Source: Cellulosimicrobium cellulans
GTDB lineage: Bacteria; Actinomycetota; Actinomycetes; Actinomycetales; Cellulomonadaceae
Length of the DNA stretch: 64,000 bases
NCBI RefSeq assembly: GCF_006539945.1
Contig: NZ_BJNZ01000017.1
Coordinates: 1-64,000, forward strand
Direction: 5' to 3'
Positions 8,908 through 19,184 of this stretch are shown in pieces (within the stretch, counting starts at the first letter, position 1; each line of letters begins with the position of its first letter). Under the pieces are notes generated by a model that saw only the letters and a program-made list of their open reading frames with translations, searched no databases and was not told where the DNA came from. Both the position numbers and the translations under genes were made by a program.

Positions 8908-10554
8908 ATGACCACCACCACGGCCGTCGCCGTCCACGGACCCGCCGTCGAGCGGTCCGACGAGATCCTCACCCCGGACGCGCTCGACTTCGTCGCGGCC
9001 CTCCAGCGCCGGTTCGGCGCTCGTCGCGACGAGCTGCTCGCCGCTCGCGCCGCACGGCGCGAGGAGGTCGCCCGCACCGGTCGCCTCGACTTCCTGCCCG
9101 AGACCGCCGACGTGCGCGCGGGGGACTGGACGGTCGCCGGCGCGCCCGCCGACCTCCAGGACCGCCGCGTCGAGATCACCGGCCCGCCGACGCCGAAGAT
9201 GGCGATCAACGCGCTCAACTCGGGCGCGAAGGTGTGGCTCGCGGACCTCGAGGACGCGTCGACGCCGCACTGGGCCAACGTCGTCGGGGGCCAGGTCGCC
9301 CTGCACGACGCGACGCGCCGCACGCTCGCGTTCACGTCGCCCGAGGGCAAGCAGTACGCGCTGCGCCCCGAGACCGACGGCGACCCGCTCGCCGTCATGG
9401 TCGTGCGGCCCCGCGGGTGGCACTTCGACGAGGTGCACCTCACCGTGGACGGGACGCCCGCCGTCGGCGCGCTCGTCGACTTCGGCCTGCACTTCTTCCA
9501 CAACGCCGCGGAGCTCCTCGCGCGCGGCTCCGGGCCGTACTACTACCTGCCGAAGATGGAGTCGCACCTCGAGGCACGCCTGTGGGACGAGGTCTTCACG
9601 CACGCGGAGCAGGCGCTGGGCATCCCGCACGGGACGATCCGTGCGACGGTCCTCATCGAGACGATCCCGGCCGCGTTCGAGATGGACGAGATCCTGTACG
9701 AGCTGCGCGACCACGCGTCCGGGCTCAACGCCGGCCGCTGGGACTACCTGTTCTCCGTGATCAAGTACTTCCGCGACTCCGGGCCGTCGTTCACGCTGCC
9801 CGACCGCGGGTCCATCACGATGACCGCGCCGTTCATGCGCGCGTACACCGAGCTGCTCGTGCAGACGTGCCACAAGCGCGGGGCGTTCGCGATGGGCGGC
9901 ATGGCGGCCGTCATCCCGAACCGTCGCGAGCCCGAGGTCACCGCCCAGGCGTTCGAGAAGGTGCGCGCCGACAAGCAGCGCGAGGCCGGCGACGGCTTCG
10001 ACGGCTCGTGGGTCGCGCACCCGGACCTCGTGCCGGTGTGCCGCGAGGTGTTCGACGACGTGCTCGGCGAGCGGCCCAACCAGCTCGACCGGCAGCGCCC
10101 CGAGGTCCACGTGACGGCGGACCAGCTCCTCGACGTGTCGTCCGCGCAGGGCGACGTCACCGAGGCCGGGCTGCGCAACAACCTCTACGTGTCCGTCGCG
10201 TACGTCGCGGCGTGGCTCGCGGGCAACGGCGCGGTCGCGATCCACAACCTCATGGAGGACGCCGCGACCGCGGAGATCTCGCGGTCGCAGGTGTGGCAGT
10301 GGGTGCGCTCGGGCGCGTCGTTCACCGCGGGCGACGGCGCCGGCACGACGATCACCGCCGACCTGGTCCGCACGCTCCTGCGGGAGGAGACCGTGCGGCT
10401 GCGCGACGACGTCGGGCACGAGGCGTACGACGCCGGTCCCTACGACCGGGCCGCCGCGCTGGTCGAGGACATCGCGCTCACCGAGCACTACGTCGACTTC
10501 CTCACGCTGCCCGCGTACGAGGACGTCGTCGCGCACGAGCAGGACGCGTCCTGA
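8908..10554 (+). CDS. aceB: Malate synthase A
   Basis: 548-residue malate synthase of the A isoform, condensing glyoxylate with acetyl-CoA to malate. The TIM-barrel signature is clear: GPPTPKMAINALNSGAKVWLADLEDA near residue 90, the general-base region and metal ligands around ATVLIETIPAAFEMDEILYELRDHASGLNAGRWDYLFS, and the C-terminal plug with NLMEDAATAEISRSQVWQW. Length is typical of form A rather than the ~720-residue G form. RBS AGAAAGGA precedes ATG 8908. Its TGA overlaps the next gene's ATG by one base. No isocitrate lyase is adjacent, which fits a role in using glyoxylate from purines rather than the acetate shunt. Confidence 0.95.
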   Translation: MTTTTAVAVHGPAVERSDEILTPDALDFVAALQRRFGARRDELLAARAARREEVARTGRLDFLPETADVRAGDWTVAGAPADLQDRRVEITGPPTPKMAINALNSGAKVWLADLEDASTPHWANVVGGQVALHDATRRTLAFTSPEGKQYALRPETDGDPLAVMVVRPRGWHFDEVHLTVDGTPAVGALVDFGLHFFHNAAELLARGSGPYYYLPKMESHLEARLWDEVFTHAEQALGIPHGTIRATVLIETIPAAFEMDEILYELRDHASGLNAGRWDYLFSVIKYFRDSGPSFTLPDRGSITMTAPFMRAYTELLVQTCHKRGAFAMGGMAAVIPNRREPEVTAQAFEKVRADKQREAGDGFDGSWVAHPDLVPVCREVFDDVLGERPNQLDRQRPEVHVTADQLLDVSSAQGDVTEAGLRNNLYVSVAYVAAWLAGNGAVAIHNLMEDAATAEISRSQVWQWVRSGASFTAGDGAGTTITADLVRTLLREETVRLRDDVGHEAYDAGPYDRAAALVEDIALTEHYVDFLTLPAYEDVVAHEQDAS

Positions 10555-11900
10555 TGCCGGCCGGTCGTGAGGCGGGCTCCGTCCGCGGCTTCAGCGAGGA
10601 CGGCGTCGCGGCGTTGCACGCGACGCTCGACGGTCTGCTCGCGCCGTGGGACGCGGAGCTCGACGCGCGGTACCCGGGCGACGACGGCTCGCGCCAGCCC
10701 GTGCACACCGTCTACGTACCGGGGGACCGGTATACCGCGGGTCTCGTGCCCGAGTGGGCGGCCCGGGCGCGCGAGGCGGTCGACGCGTCGGGAGGTGTGG
10801 GCCGGCTCGTCGACCTGCTCGGGATCGGAGCGGGGTCCGGGGACGGACTCGCCGACGCCGTGGCCGAGCGTGTGCGCACCAAGCTCGCCGTCGAGGCGAT
10901 CGAGGACCTGCGGATCGACTACGAGGACGGGTTCGGCGACCGTGGCGACGCGGCCGAGGACGCCGCGGTCGCGGCGGCCGCGCGCGAGCTCGCTCGTGCC
11001 GAGGCGCAGGGCACGGCGACGCCGTTCAGCGGGATCCGCATCAAGTGCCTCGAGGTCGCGACGCGCCGGCGCGGGGTGCGCACGCTCGCGCTGTTCGTCG
11101 CGGAGCTCGTCGCGGCCCGCGCTGCCCAGGGCCGGACGGGCCTGCCCGACGGCTTCGTCGTCACGCTCGCCAAGGTCACCGCGCCGCAGCAGGTCGAGGC
11201 GATGGCGGTCGCGTGCGAGCGCGTCGAGCAGGCGAACGGCCTGGAGACGGGCAGCCTGCGGTTCGAGGTGCAGGTCGAGACGCCGCAGGCGCTGCTCGCG
11301 GCGGACGGCACGGCGACCGTGGCGCGGCTCGTGCACGCGGCGCCCGGTCGGGTCACCGCGCTGCACTACGGCACGTACGACTACTCGGCGTCGCTCGGCA
11401 TCGCGGCGGCGTACCAGTCGATGGAGCACCCCGCGGCCGACCACGCGAAGTCGGTCATGCAGCTCGCGGTCGCGGGCACGGGCGTGCGCCTGTCGGACGG
11501 CTCGACCAACGTGCTCCCCGTCGGCGACCCGCTGGCCGTCGACGCGGCGTGGCGCCTCCACGGGCGGCTCGTGCGCCGCTCGCTCGAGCGCGGCTACTAC
11601 CAGGGCTGGGACCTGCACCCCGCGCAGCTCCCGAGCCGGTTCGCAGCGACGTACGCGTTCTACCGCGAGGGTGCGGCCTCGGCGCTCGCGCGCCTCGCCG
11701 CGTACGTCGGGTTCGTGCCCGACGCCGGCGGCGTGCTCGACGAGCCCGCCACGGCCAAGGCGATGGCCTGGTTCCTCGGGCGCGGCGTCGACTGCGGCGC
11801 GCTCACCGAGGCCGAGGTCCGCGCCGCGACCGGCCTCGACCGCGCCGGGCTCGACGCCGTCCGCGTCTCGGGGCACGCCCCGCAGCCCGTCGCAGGTTGA
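10554..11900 (+). CDS. DUF6986 family protein, aldolase/citrate lyase-like
   Basis: 448-residue protein resembling the HpcH/HpaI-CitE TIM-barrel superfamily and, as far as I recognise it, the DUF6986 family often found beside malate synthase in actinobacteria. Visible elements: EDLRIDYEDGFGDRGD (acidic metal-ligand region), IRIKCLEVATRRRGVRTL with the phosphate/carboxylate Arg, FEVQVETPQALL with a likely metal-binding Glu, LHYGTYDYSASLGIAAAY, and GWDLHPAQLPSRFAATYAFY, the counterpart of the CitE HPSQ motif. It overlaps the aceB stop, so it is tightly coupled to malate synthase. A role in making or consuming glyoxylate-linked acids is a reasonable guess; no activity is known to me. Confidence 0.75.
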   Translation: MPAGREAGSVRGFSEDGVAALHATLDGLLAPWDAELDARYPGDDGSRQPVHTVYVPGDRYTAGLVPEWAARAREAVDASGGVGRLVDLLGIGAGSGDGLADAVAERVRTKLAVEAIEDLRIDYEDGFGDRGDAAEDAAVAAAARELARAEAQGTATPFSGIRIKCLEVATRRRGVRTLALFVAELVAARAAQGRTGLPDGFVVTLAKVTAPQQVEAMAVACERVEQANGLETGSLRFEVQVETPQALLAADGTATVARLVHAAPGRVTALHYGTYDYSASLGIAAAYQSMEHPAADHAKSVMQLAVAGTGVRLSDGSTNVLPVGDPLAVDAAWRLHGRLVRRSLERGYYQGWDLHPAQLPSRFAATYAFYREGAASALARLAAYVGFVPDAGGVLDEPATAKAMAWFLGRGVDCGALTEAEVRAATGLDRAGLDAVRVSGHAPQPVAG

Positions 11901-11976
11901 GCCCGCGCCCTCCCACCTTCCCTGCCAGGGCACCGACCGCCGTCGGCCCGGCCCACGACCTCCGAGGAGTGACCCC

Positions 11977-12807
11977 ATGACCCAGACCACCCCCTACTAC
12001 ACCCCGCAGGGTGGCCTGCCCGGCCAGACCGAGCTGCTCACCGACCGCGCGATCGTCACCGAGGCCTACACGGTGATCCCGCGCGGCGTGCTGCGCGACA
12101 TCGTCACGAGCAACCTGCCCGGCTGGGAGAAGACCCGGTTGTGGGTGCTCGCCCGGCCGATCGAGGGGTTCGCGACGACGTTCGCGCAGTACGTCATGGA
12201 GGTCTCGCCCGGTGGCGGGTCGGACCAGGGCGAGGACGAGGAGACGGTGCAGTCGGTCGTCTTCGTCACCGAGGGCACGCTCACCCTCACGCTCGCGGGC
12301 GTCGAGCACGTGCTCGAGCCGGGTGGGTACGCCTACCTCGCGGCGGGGGAGCGGTGGGCGCTGCACAACCGCTCGGACGCCAAGGCCGCGTTCCAGTGGA
12401 TCCGCAAGGTGTACGAGCCGATCCCTGGCCACACCGCGACGTCGTTCGTCACGCGCGAGCAGGACGTCGAGCCGCGCGCGATGCCGGACACCGACGGCGT
12501 GTGGGTGACGACGCGGTTCGTCGACCCGGACGACCTCGCGCACGACATGCACGTCAACATCGTGACGTTCCAGCCGGGCGGGTCCATCCCGTTCGCCGAA
12601 ACGCACATCATGGAGCACGGGCTCTACGTGCTCGAGGGCAAAGCCGTCTACCGCCTCAATGGCGACTGGGTCGAGGTGCAGGAGGGCGACTTCATGTGGC
12701 TCCGGGCGTTCTGCCCTCAGGCCTGCTACGCGGGCGGCCCCAAGCCGTTCCGCTACCTGCTCTACAAGGACGTCAACCGGCAGGTCAAGCTCGACCGCCG
12801 CCGCTGA
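11977..12807 (+). CDS. allE: (S)-ureidoglycine aminohydrolase
   Basis: 276-residue bicupin of the AllE (YlbA) type, which removes ammonia from (S)-ureidoglycine to give (S)-ureidoglycolate. Both cupin barrels are visible: the first around EGTLTLTLAGVEHVLEPGGYAYLAAGERWALHN, the second with VTFQPGGSIPFAETHIMEHGLYVLEGKAVYRL, whose Glu, His, His and Gln/Glu residues form the Mn2+ site. RBS GAGGAG is suitably placed before ATG 11977. Last gene of the malic enzyme-aceB-DUF6986-allE unit, followed by a 68-bp perfect palindrome. The enzyme making its substrate (allantoate amidohydrolase) is not in the window. Confidence 0.92.
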   Translation: MTQTTPYYTPQGGLPGQTELLTDRAIVTEAYTVIPRGVLRDIVTSNLPGWEKTRLWVLARPIEGFATTFAQYVMEVSPGGGSDQGEDEETVQSVVFVTEGTLTLTLAGVEHVLEPGGYAYLAAGERWALHNRSDAKAAFQWIRKVYEPIPGHTATSFVTREQDVEPRAMPDTDGVWVTTRFVDPDDLAHDMHVNIVTFQPGGSIPFAETHIMEHGLYVLEGKAVYRLNGDWVEVQEGDFMWLRAFCPQACYAGGPKPFRYLLYKDVNRQVKLDRRR

Positions 12808-12815
12808 CGCGACAC

Positions 12816-12883
12816 CCGGTTGTGGGCATGGAAAGGGCCCGGTTCCACACGTGGAACCGGGCCCTTTCCATGCCCACAACCGG
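12816..12883. terminator. 68-bp palindrome, probable transcription terminator
   Basis: Perfect 33-bp arms (12816-12848 and 12851-12883) around a two-base centre, eight bases after the allE stop and 20 bases before the -35 of hyi. It presumably terminates allE transcription and insulates the hyi promoter. The stem is over twice as long as other hairpins here and has no U-tract. Confidence 0.6.
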
Positions 12884-12903
12884 ACGGGGTGCCGCACCGG
12901 CTG

Positions 12904-12933
12904 TTGACGCTCCGCCGCGAGCGTGCCTACACT
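12904..12933 (+). promoter_or_regulatory. Promoter of the hyi-glxR-gcl-allB operon
   Basis: TTGACG at 12904-12909, 18-bp spacer, TACACT at 12928-12933. The -10 abuts the first palindrome of the tandem operator, the same geometry as the urate operon promoter. Confidence 0.7.
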
Positions 12934-12968
12934 TCCATACAGCAGAATAAAAGTTCCGCAGAATGGAA
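12933..12968. promoter_or_regulatory. Tandem operator TTCC-N7-GGAA upstream of hyi
   Basis: First copy TTCC 12933-12936 with AGAA 12944-12947 (one mismatch); second copy TTCC 12954-12957 with GGAA 12965-12968 (exact). The start-to-start distance is 21 bp, identical to the pair at 4436-4471. Probable IclR-family binding sites. Confidence 0.65.
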
Positions 12969-13009
12969 TCGCGACGCAGCGAGACGCGGACGGACCCAGG
13001 GAGACGACG

Positions 13010-13816
13010 ATGAGCCCCGCACCGACGTACACCGTCAACTGCTCGATCCTGCTCACGGACCTGCCGCTGCTCGAGCGGCCGGCCGCCGCCGCGGCCGCGG
13101 GCTTCCGGGGCGTCGAGTTCTGGTGGCCGTTCGCGTCGCCCACGCCGGCGCAGGACGAGGTGGACGCGTTCGTCGGCGCGATCGAGGCGGCGGGCGTCCA
13201 GCTCACGGGCCTCAACTTCGACGCCGGGAACATGCCCGGCGGCGACCGCGGCCTCGTGTCGTGGCCCGCGCGCTCGGCCGACCTGCGCGCCAACCTCGAC
13301 GTCGTCACCGCGATCGGGGAGCGCACCGGCTGCCGCGCGTTCAACGCGCTCTACGGCAACCGCCAGGAGGGCGAGACGCCGGAGGCGCAGGACGATCTGG
13401 GGGCCGAGAACCTCGCCCTCGCCGCCCGGGCCGTCGGGCGCATCGGCGGGACGGTGCTCGTCGAGCCCGTGAGCGGAGCGCCGGCGTACCCCCTGAAGAC
13501 GGCCGCCGACGCCGTGCGCGTCATCGACCGGGTCGCAGCCGACCATGGCGAGACGAACCTCGGCCTCCTGTTCGACGTCTACCACCTGGCCGTCAACGGC
13601 GACGACGTCGACGCGGCCCTCTCGACCTATCGCGGTCGCGTCGCGCACGTGCAGGTCGCGGACGCGCCGGGGCGCGGCGAGCCCGGCACGGGCGACCTGC
13701 CGATCGAGCGCTGGACCAAGGACCTGCGTGCCGGCGGCTACGCCGGCTGGATCGGCCTCGAGTACAAGACCGCCGCCGCCGACCCGTTCGCGTGGCTCCC
13801 CGCCGCCGAGCGCTGA
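13010..13816 (+). CDS. hyi: Hydroxypyruvate isomerase
   Basis: 268-residue TIM-barrel protein of the xylose isomerase-like/AP endonuclease 2 fold. It interconverts hydroxypyruvate and tartronate semialdehyde, the product of glyoxylate carboligase. Recognisable parts: YTVNCSILLTDLPLLERP, GFRGVEFWWPF near residue 35, TGLNFDAGNMPGGDRGLVSW, VLVEPVSG with a metal-ligand Glu, NLGLLFDVYHLAVNGDD, and HVQVADAPGRGEPGTGDL with later ligands. Start ATG 13010 begins the conserved region; an upstream in-frame extension would run into the operator. First gene of the hyi-glxR-gcl-allB operon. Confidence 0.9.
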   Translation: MSPAPTYTVNCSILLTDLPLLERPAAAAAAGFRGVEFWWPFASPTPAQDEVDAFVGAIEAAGVQLTGLNFDAGNMPGGDRGLVSWPARSADLRANLDVVTAIGERTGCRAFNALYGNRQEGETPEAQDDLGAENLALAARAVGRIGGTVLVEPVSGAPAYPLKTAADAVRVIDRVAADHGETNLGLLFDVYHLAVNGDDVDAALSTYRGRVAHVQVADAPGRGEPGTGDLPIERWTKDLRAGGYAGWIGLEYKTAAADPFAWLPAAER

Positions 13817-13877
13817 CGCGACCCGCGGCCGTCCGCCGACACAGACCCCCGACCTGAACCACCCAGAGGAGCACACC

Positions 13878-14762
13878 ATGGCCTCCATCGCCTTCATCGG
13901 ACTCGGCATCATGGGCAGCCCCATGGCCGTCCACCTGCAGAACGCCGGGCACGACGTCGCGGGCTACAACCGCAGCCCCGAGAAGACCGCGCCGCTGGTC
14001 GAGGCCGGCGGCCGCGCGGCCGGGTCGGTCGCCGACGCCGTCTCCGGCGCCGACGTCGTCGCGATCATGGTCCCCGACTCGCCGGACGTCGAGGCCGTCC
14101 TCACCGGCGACGACGGCGTCCTCGCGAACGCGAAGCCCGGCGCGCTCGTCGTCGACTTCTCCTCGATCCGCCCGGACGTCACGGTCGCGCTCGCGCAGCA
14201 GGCGAAGGACGCGGGGCTGCGGATCGTCGACGCCCCCGTCTCGGGCGGCGAGCCCGGCGCGATCAACGCCGCGCTGTCGATCATGGTGGGCGGCACGCCC
14301 GAGGACTTCGCTGCGGCCCAGCCGTTCCTCGACGTCGTCGGCAAGACGGTCGTGCACGTGGGCCCGAACGGCTCCGGCCAGACGGTCAAGGCCGCGAACC
14401 AGCTCATCGTCGCCGCGAACATCCAGGCGCTCGCCGAGGCGATCGTGTTCCTCGAGGCCTACGGCGTCGACACCGAGGCCGCGATCGAGGTCCTCGGCGG
14501 CGGGCTCGCGGGCTCGGCCGTGCTGAACCAGAAGGCGCGCAAGATGCTCGACCGCGACTTCGGCCCCGGGTTCCGGATCGAGCTCCACCACAAGGACCTC
14601 GGCATCGTCACCGCCGCGGCCCGTGAGGCGGGCGTCGTCGCGCCGCTCGGCGGCCTCGTCGCCCAGCTCATGGCCTCCGCCCGCGCCAACGGCGACGGCG
14701 GCCTCGACCACTCGGGCCTGTTCCGCGGCGTCGAGCGCCTGTCCGGCCGCGACGGCTCCTGA
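13878..14762 (+). CDS. glxR: Tartronate semialdehyde reductase (2-hydroxy-3-oxopropionate reductase)
   Basis: 294-residue member of the beta-hydroxyacid dehydrogenase family. The N-terminal Rossmann motif is [21 protein letters not shown]; the substrate-binding motif [11 protein letters not shown] and the catalytic lysine segment [13 protein letters not shown] follow in order. It reduces tartronate semialdehyde to D-glycerate, completing glyoxylate assimilation with Gcl, whose gene is next. RBS AGAGGAG precedes ATG 13878. The related 3-hydroxyisobutyrate dehydrogenase has the same motifs; the operon context favours the GlxR assignment. No glycerate kinase gene follows. Confidence 0.9.
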   Translation: MASIAFIGLGIMGSPMAVHLQNAGHDVAGYNRSPEKTAPLVEAGGRAAGSVADAVSGADVVAIMVPDSPDVEAVLTGDDGVLANAKPGALVVDFSSIRPDVTVALAQQAKDAGLRIVDAPVSGGEPGAINAALSIMVGGTPEDFAAAQPFLDVVGKTVVHVGPNGSGQTVKAANQLIVAANIQALAEAIVFLEAYGVDTEAAIEVLGGGLAGSAVLNQKARKMLDRDFGPGFRIELHHKDLGIVTAAAREAGVVAPLGGLVAQLMASARANGDGGLDHSGLFRGVERLSGRDGS

Positions 14763-14806
14763 CCTTCCCCCTGACGACGACGTCACCTCCAGCAAGGAGA
14801 GAAACC

Positions 14807-16582
<1,776 letters not shown>

Positions 16583-16627
16583 GCGTGGCGCACCGTTAGG
16601 GAAGCAGACGACATGAAGGAGGTCGCG

Positions 16628-17992
16628 ATGGGCGCGGGCGGGGTGAGCGGTCGCGAGCACGAGTACGACCTCGTCGTGCGTGGCGAGCGCGTGCTCGTCG
16701 CGTCCGGCGAGCAGCCGCGCGAGGTCGGGGTCGTCGGGGGAGTGGTCCGAGCGATCGAGCCTCTCGGTGCCGGGCTCGACGGCGCTCGGGTCGTCGAGCT
16801 GGAGCCGCACCAGGTGCTGGTCCCCGGGCTCGTGGACACGCACGTGCACGTCAACGAACCCGGGCGCACCGAGTGGGAGGGCTTCGCGTCCGCGACGCGG
16901 GCCGCCGCCGCGGGCGGGGTGACGACGATCGTCGACATGCCGCTCAACTCGATCCCGCCGACCGTCGACGTCGAGGCGCTCGAGACCAAGCAGAAGGTCG
17001 CGAGCGACCAGGCGTTCGTCGACGTCGGCTTCTGGGGCGGCGCCGTGCCCGGCAACGCCGACGAGCTGCGGCCCCTGTGGGACGCGGGCGTGTTCGGGTT
17101 CAAGTGCTTCCTGCTGCACTCGGGTGTCGAGGAGTTCGGGTACCTCGAGCCCGACGAGCTCGAGGCCGACCTGCGCCTGCTCGCCGACTTCGACGGCCTC
17201 ATGCTCGTGCACGCCGAGGACTCGCGCGCGATCGAGCGGGCGCCCACCCCGCACGGCGACCACTACGACACGTTCCTCGCGTCACGCCCGCGCGGCGCGG
17301 AGAACGTCGCGATCGCCGCCGTGATCGAGGCTGCGCGGTGGACGGGCGCGCGCGCCCACGTGCTCCACCTGTCGAGCTCCGACGCGCTGCCCATGATCCG
17401 CAGCGCCAAGCGCGAGGGTGTGCGGCTCACGGTCGAGACGTGCCCGCACTACCTGGCGCTCGCGGCCGAGGAGATCCCCGACGGCGCGACGCAGTTCAAG
17501 TGCTGCCCACCCATCCGGGAGATCGACAACCGCGAGCTGCTCTGGGAGGGGCTGATCGACGGGACGATCGACTGCATCGTCTCCGACCACTCCCCGAGCA
17601 CGCCCGACCTCAAGGACCTCGACACGGGGGACTTCGGGACGGCGTGGGGCGGCGTCTCGTCGCTCCAGCTCGGCCTGGCCATCGTCTGGACCGAGGCACG
17701 CACGCGCGGGATCCCCTTCGAGCGCGTCGTCGAGTGGATGTCGGCGCGGCCTGCAGCGATCGCGGGCCTGGAGCGCAAGGGATCCATCGCGCTCGGCCAC
17801 GACGCGGACCTCGCGGTCGTCGAGCCCGACACGGCGTTCGTCGTCGACCCGAAGGCCCTGCACCACAAGAACCCCATCACTCCGTACGCCGACCGCGCGC
17901 TCTCGGGCGCCGTCGTCGCGACGTACCTGCGGGGCGAGGAGATCACGTTCGACCGCCCCACGGGTCGTCTCCTCTCCCGCGGCGAGGCGTGA
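16628..17992 (+). CDS. allB: Allantoinase
   Basis: 454-residue amidohydrolase of the cyclic amidase family, hydrolysing allantoin to allantoate. Metal-site motifs are present in order: [19 protein letters not shown] (two His), the segment [16 protein letters not shown] with the lysine expected to be carbamylated, LVHAEDS, HVLHLSS and [11 protein letters not shown] with the catalytic Asp. Of two in-frame ATGs, 16628 is preferred: GGAGG ends five bases before it and would lie inside the coding region if the start were 16613. Last gene of the hyi operon; it links the urate branch to the glyoxylate branch. Confidence 0.93.
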   Translation: MGAGGVSGREHEYDLVVRGERVLVASGEQPREVGVVGGVVRAIEPLGAGLDGARVVELEPHQVLVPGLVDTHVHVNEPGRTEWEGFASATRAAAAGGVTTIVDMPLNSIPPTVDVEALETKQKVASDQAFVDVGFWGGAVPGNADELRPLWDAGVFGFKCFLLHSGVEEFGYLEPDELEADLRLLADFDGLMLVHAEDSRAIERAPTPHGDHYDTFLASRPRGAENVAIAAVIEAARWTGARAHVLHLSSSDALPMIRSAKREGVRLTVETCPHYLALAAEEIPDGATQFKCCPPIREIDNRELLWEGLIDGTIDCIVSDHSPSTPDLKDLDTGDFGTAWGGVSSLQLGLAIVWTEARTRGIPFERVVEWMSARPAAIAGLERKGSIALGHDADLAVVEPDTAFVVDPKALHHKNPITPYADRALSGAVVATYLRGEEITFDRPTGRLLSRGEA

Positions 17993-18005
17993 GGGACTGA
18001 AGACT

Positions 18006-18036
18006 CCCGTGCCCGGCCGCGGGGGCCGGGCACGGG
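18006..18036 (+). terminator. Hairpin terminator after allB
   Basis: 13-bp stem (18006-18018 with 18024-18036) and a five-base loop, 14 bases beyond the allB stop. No U-tract. Confidence 0.7.
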
Positions 18037-18092
18037 GAACCACGGGACCCGGCGCGCGGAGACCAGGGTGGCACCGCTGGTGGTTGTCGCCC

Positions 18093-18203
18093 CTGGTCTC
18101 GCGAGGTAGAACGCTGGTCGCCCGAGGTAGAGCCCTGGTCGCCCGAGGTGGAGCCGTGGTCATGACCAGGGCTCTACCTCGGGTGACCGGGGCTCTACCT
18201 CGG
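18093..18203. repeat. 21-bp repeats arranged as an inverted array
   Basis: Three direct 21-bp units (18093-18113, 18114-18134, 18135-18155) are followed by two units in the opposite orientation, giving an imperfect palindrome with 40-bp arms (18122-18161 and 18164-18203, 36 of 40 positions matching). The unit is the reverse complement of the one at 99-182. Lying between converging genes, the structure could end transcription from both sides, but its modular build is unlike an ordinary terminator. Confidence 0.75.
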
Positions 18204-18222
18204 CAGGGTGGGGGAGTGCGGG

Positions 18223-18711
18223 TCAGGACTGCGCGAGGAGCTCGTCGAGCTGCTCGTAGCCCTCGCGGACGCCGACCTCCATGCCGCTCGCGACGAAGCC
18301 GTCGCGACCCTCGATCGAGTCGACGAGCGACGTCGCGGTGAGGCGGCTGCGGCCGTCGGGCAGGTCCTCGAACACGAGGCGGTCCAGCGAGACGCCGTCG
18401 GGGAAGCCCTCGTACGTGAAGGTCTGGACGATGAGCTCGTCCGGGCGCACCTCGTGGACGCTGCCGAAGAACGCGTACTCGTTGCCGTCGGGGTCCACCT
18501 GGACGTAGCGGTAGGCGCCTCCCGTGCGCACGTCCCAGAGCTCGTTGCGCTGGGAGAGGTAGCGCGGGCCGTTCCAGCGCGCGAACAGCTCCGGGTCGAG
18601 GTGGGCGCGGAAGACCTTCGCCGCGGGCGCGTCGAACTCGCGCACGATGCGGACGATCGGGAGGTCCTTGGGGACGACGATCTCGGTCTCGTGGGTGCCG
18701 GTGGTGGTCAT
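18223..18711 (-). CDS. SRPBCC (AHSA1-like) domain protein
   Basis: 162-residue START/Bet v 1-like protein. The AHSA1 signature begins at residue ~20 with IVREFDAPAAKVFRAHLDPELFARWNGP, followed by WDVRTGGAYRYV and a C-terminal region with GREGYEQLDELL-type helix (VGVREGYEQLDELLAQS). Members form a hydrophobic cavity and are usually of unknown ligand. Its ATG overlaps the stop of the ArsR-family gene by four bases, a common pair in actinobacteria in which the regulator controls both. Cytoplasmic, no signal peptide. Confidence 0.85.
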   Translation of the reverse strand: MTTTGTHETEIVVPKDLPIVRIVREFDAPAAKVFRAHLDPELFARWNGPRYLSQRNELWDVRTGGAYRYVQVDPDGNEYAFFGSVHEVRPDELIVQTFTYEGFPDGVSLDRLVFEDLPDGRSRLTATSLVDSIEGRDGFVASGMEVGVREGYEQLDELLAQS

Positions 18712-19076
18712 GACGGTGCTCCTGTCGTCGGGTCGTTCAGGGGCGCGGCCGCCGGGTCCGGCAGGTCGCGCAGGACGTCGTCGAGGCGGCGGTAGCGGTC
18801 CTGCGCCTCACGCCGGTAGCGCTCGATCCACTTCGTCATGAGGTCGAAGACCTCCGCCTCGAGGTGCACGGGGGCGCGTCGGGCTTCCGTCGTGCGGGTC
18901 ACCAGGCCGGAGTCCTCGAGCACGCGCAGGTGCTTGGACACCGCCTGGACGGACATGTCGTACGGCCGGGCGAGCTCGCCCACGCTGGCGTCGCCCGACG
19001 CGAGCCGGGCCACCATGTCGCGGCGCGTGGGGTCGGCCAGCGCCGAGAACACGCGGGAGAGCGGGTCGGCCGTCAC
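18708..19076 (-). CDS. ArsR-family winged-helix repressor
   Basis: 122-residue ArsR/SmtB-type regulator. The helix-turn-helix is clear: VFSALADPTRRDMVARLASGDASVGELA, then MSVQAVSKHLRVLEDSGLVTR. No CxC metal motif is present, and the SdpR-like form paired with an SRPBCC gene suggests a non-metal ligand. Starts with GTG 19076 behind GAGGAGG. The pair of CAAC-N6-GTTG palindromes in its promoter at 19117-19176 suggests autorepression. Confidence 0.88.
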   Translation of the reverse strand: MTADPLSRVFSALADPTRRDMVARLASGDASVGELARPYDMSVQAVSKHLRVLEDSGLVTRTTEARRAPVHLEAEVFDLMTKWIERYRREAQDRYRRLDDVLRDLPDPAAAPLNDPTTGAPS

Positions 19077-19116
19077 GGGACCTCCTCGTCGAACGCCGCG
19101 GGCGGCGCTCGTTCAT

Positions 19117-19176
19117 CAACTGTTCGGTTGACAAATACGCTACGCCGGTACCGTGTCGTCGTCAACCCTCAGGTTG
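19117..19176 (-). promoter_or_regulatory. Promoter and paired operators of the arsR-SRPBCC operon
   Basis: On the minus strand TTGACG (19160-19165) and TAGCGT (19137-19142) are 17 bp apart. Two palindromes CAAC-N6-GTTG flank them, at 19117-19130 and 19163-19176, 46 bp apart; one overlaps the -35 and the other lies just downstream of the -10. This arrangement suits an autorepressing ArsR-type dimer. Binding is inferred. Confidence 0.55.
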
Positions 19177-19184
19177 AGAAAACC

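Noticed and set aside
16613-16627. ATG 16613 as start of allantoinase
   Set aside because: It would place the strong GGAGG inside the coding sequence; that site is correctly spaced for ATG 16628.
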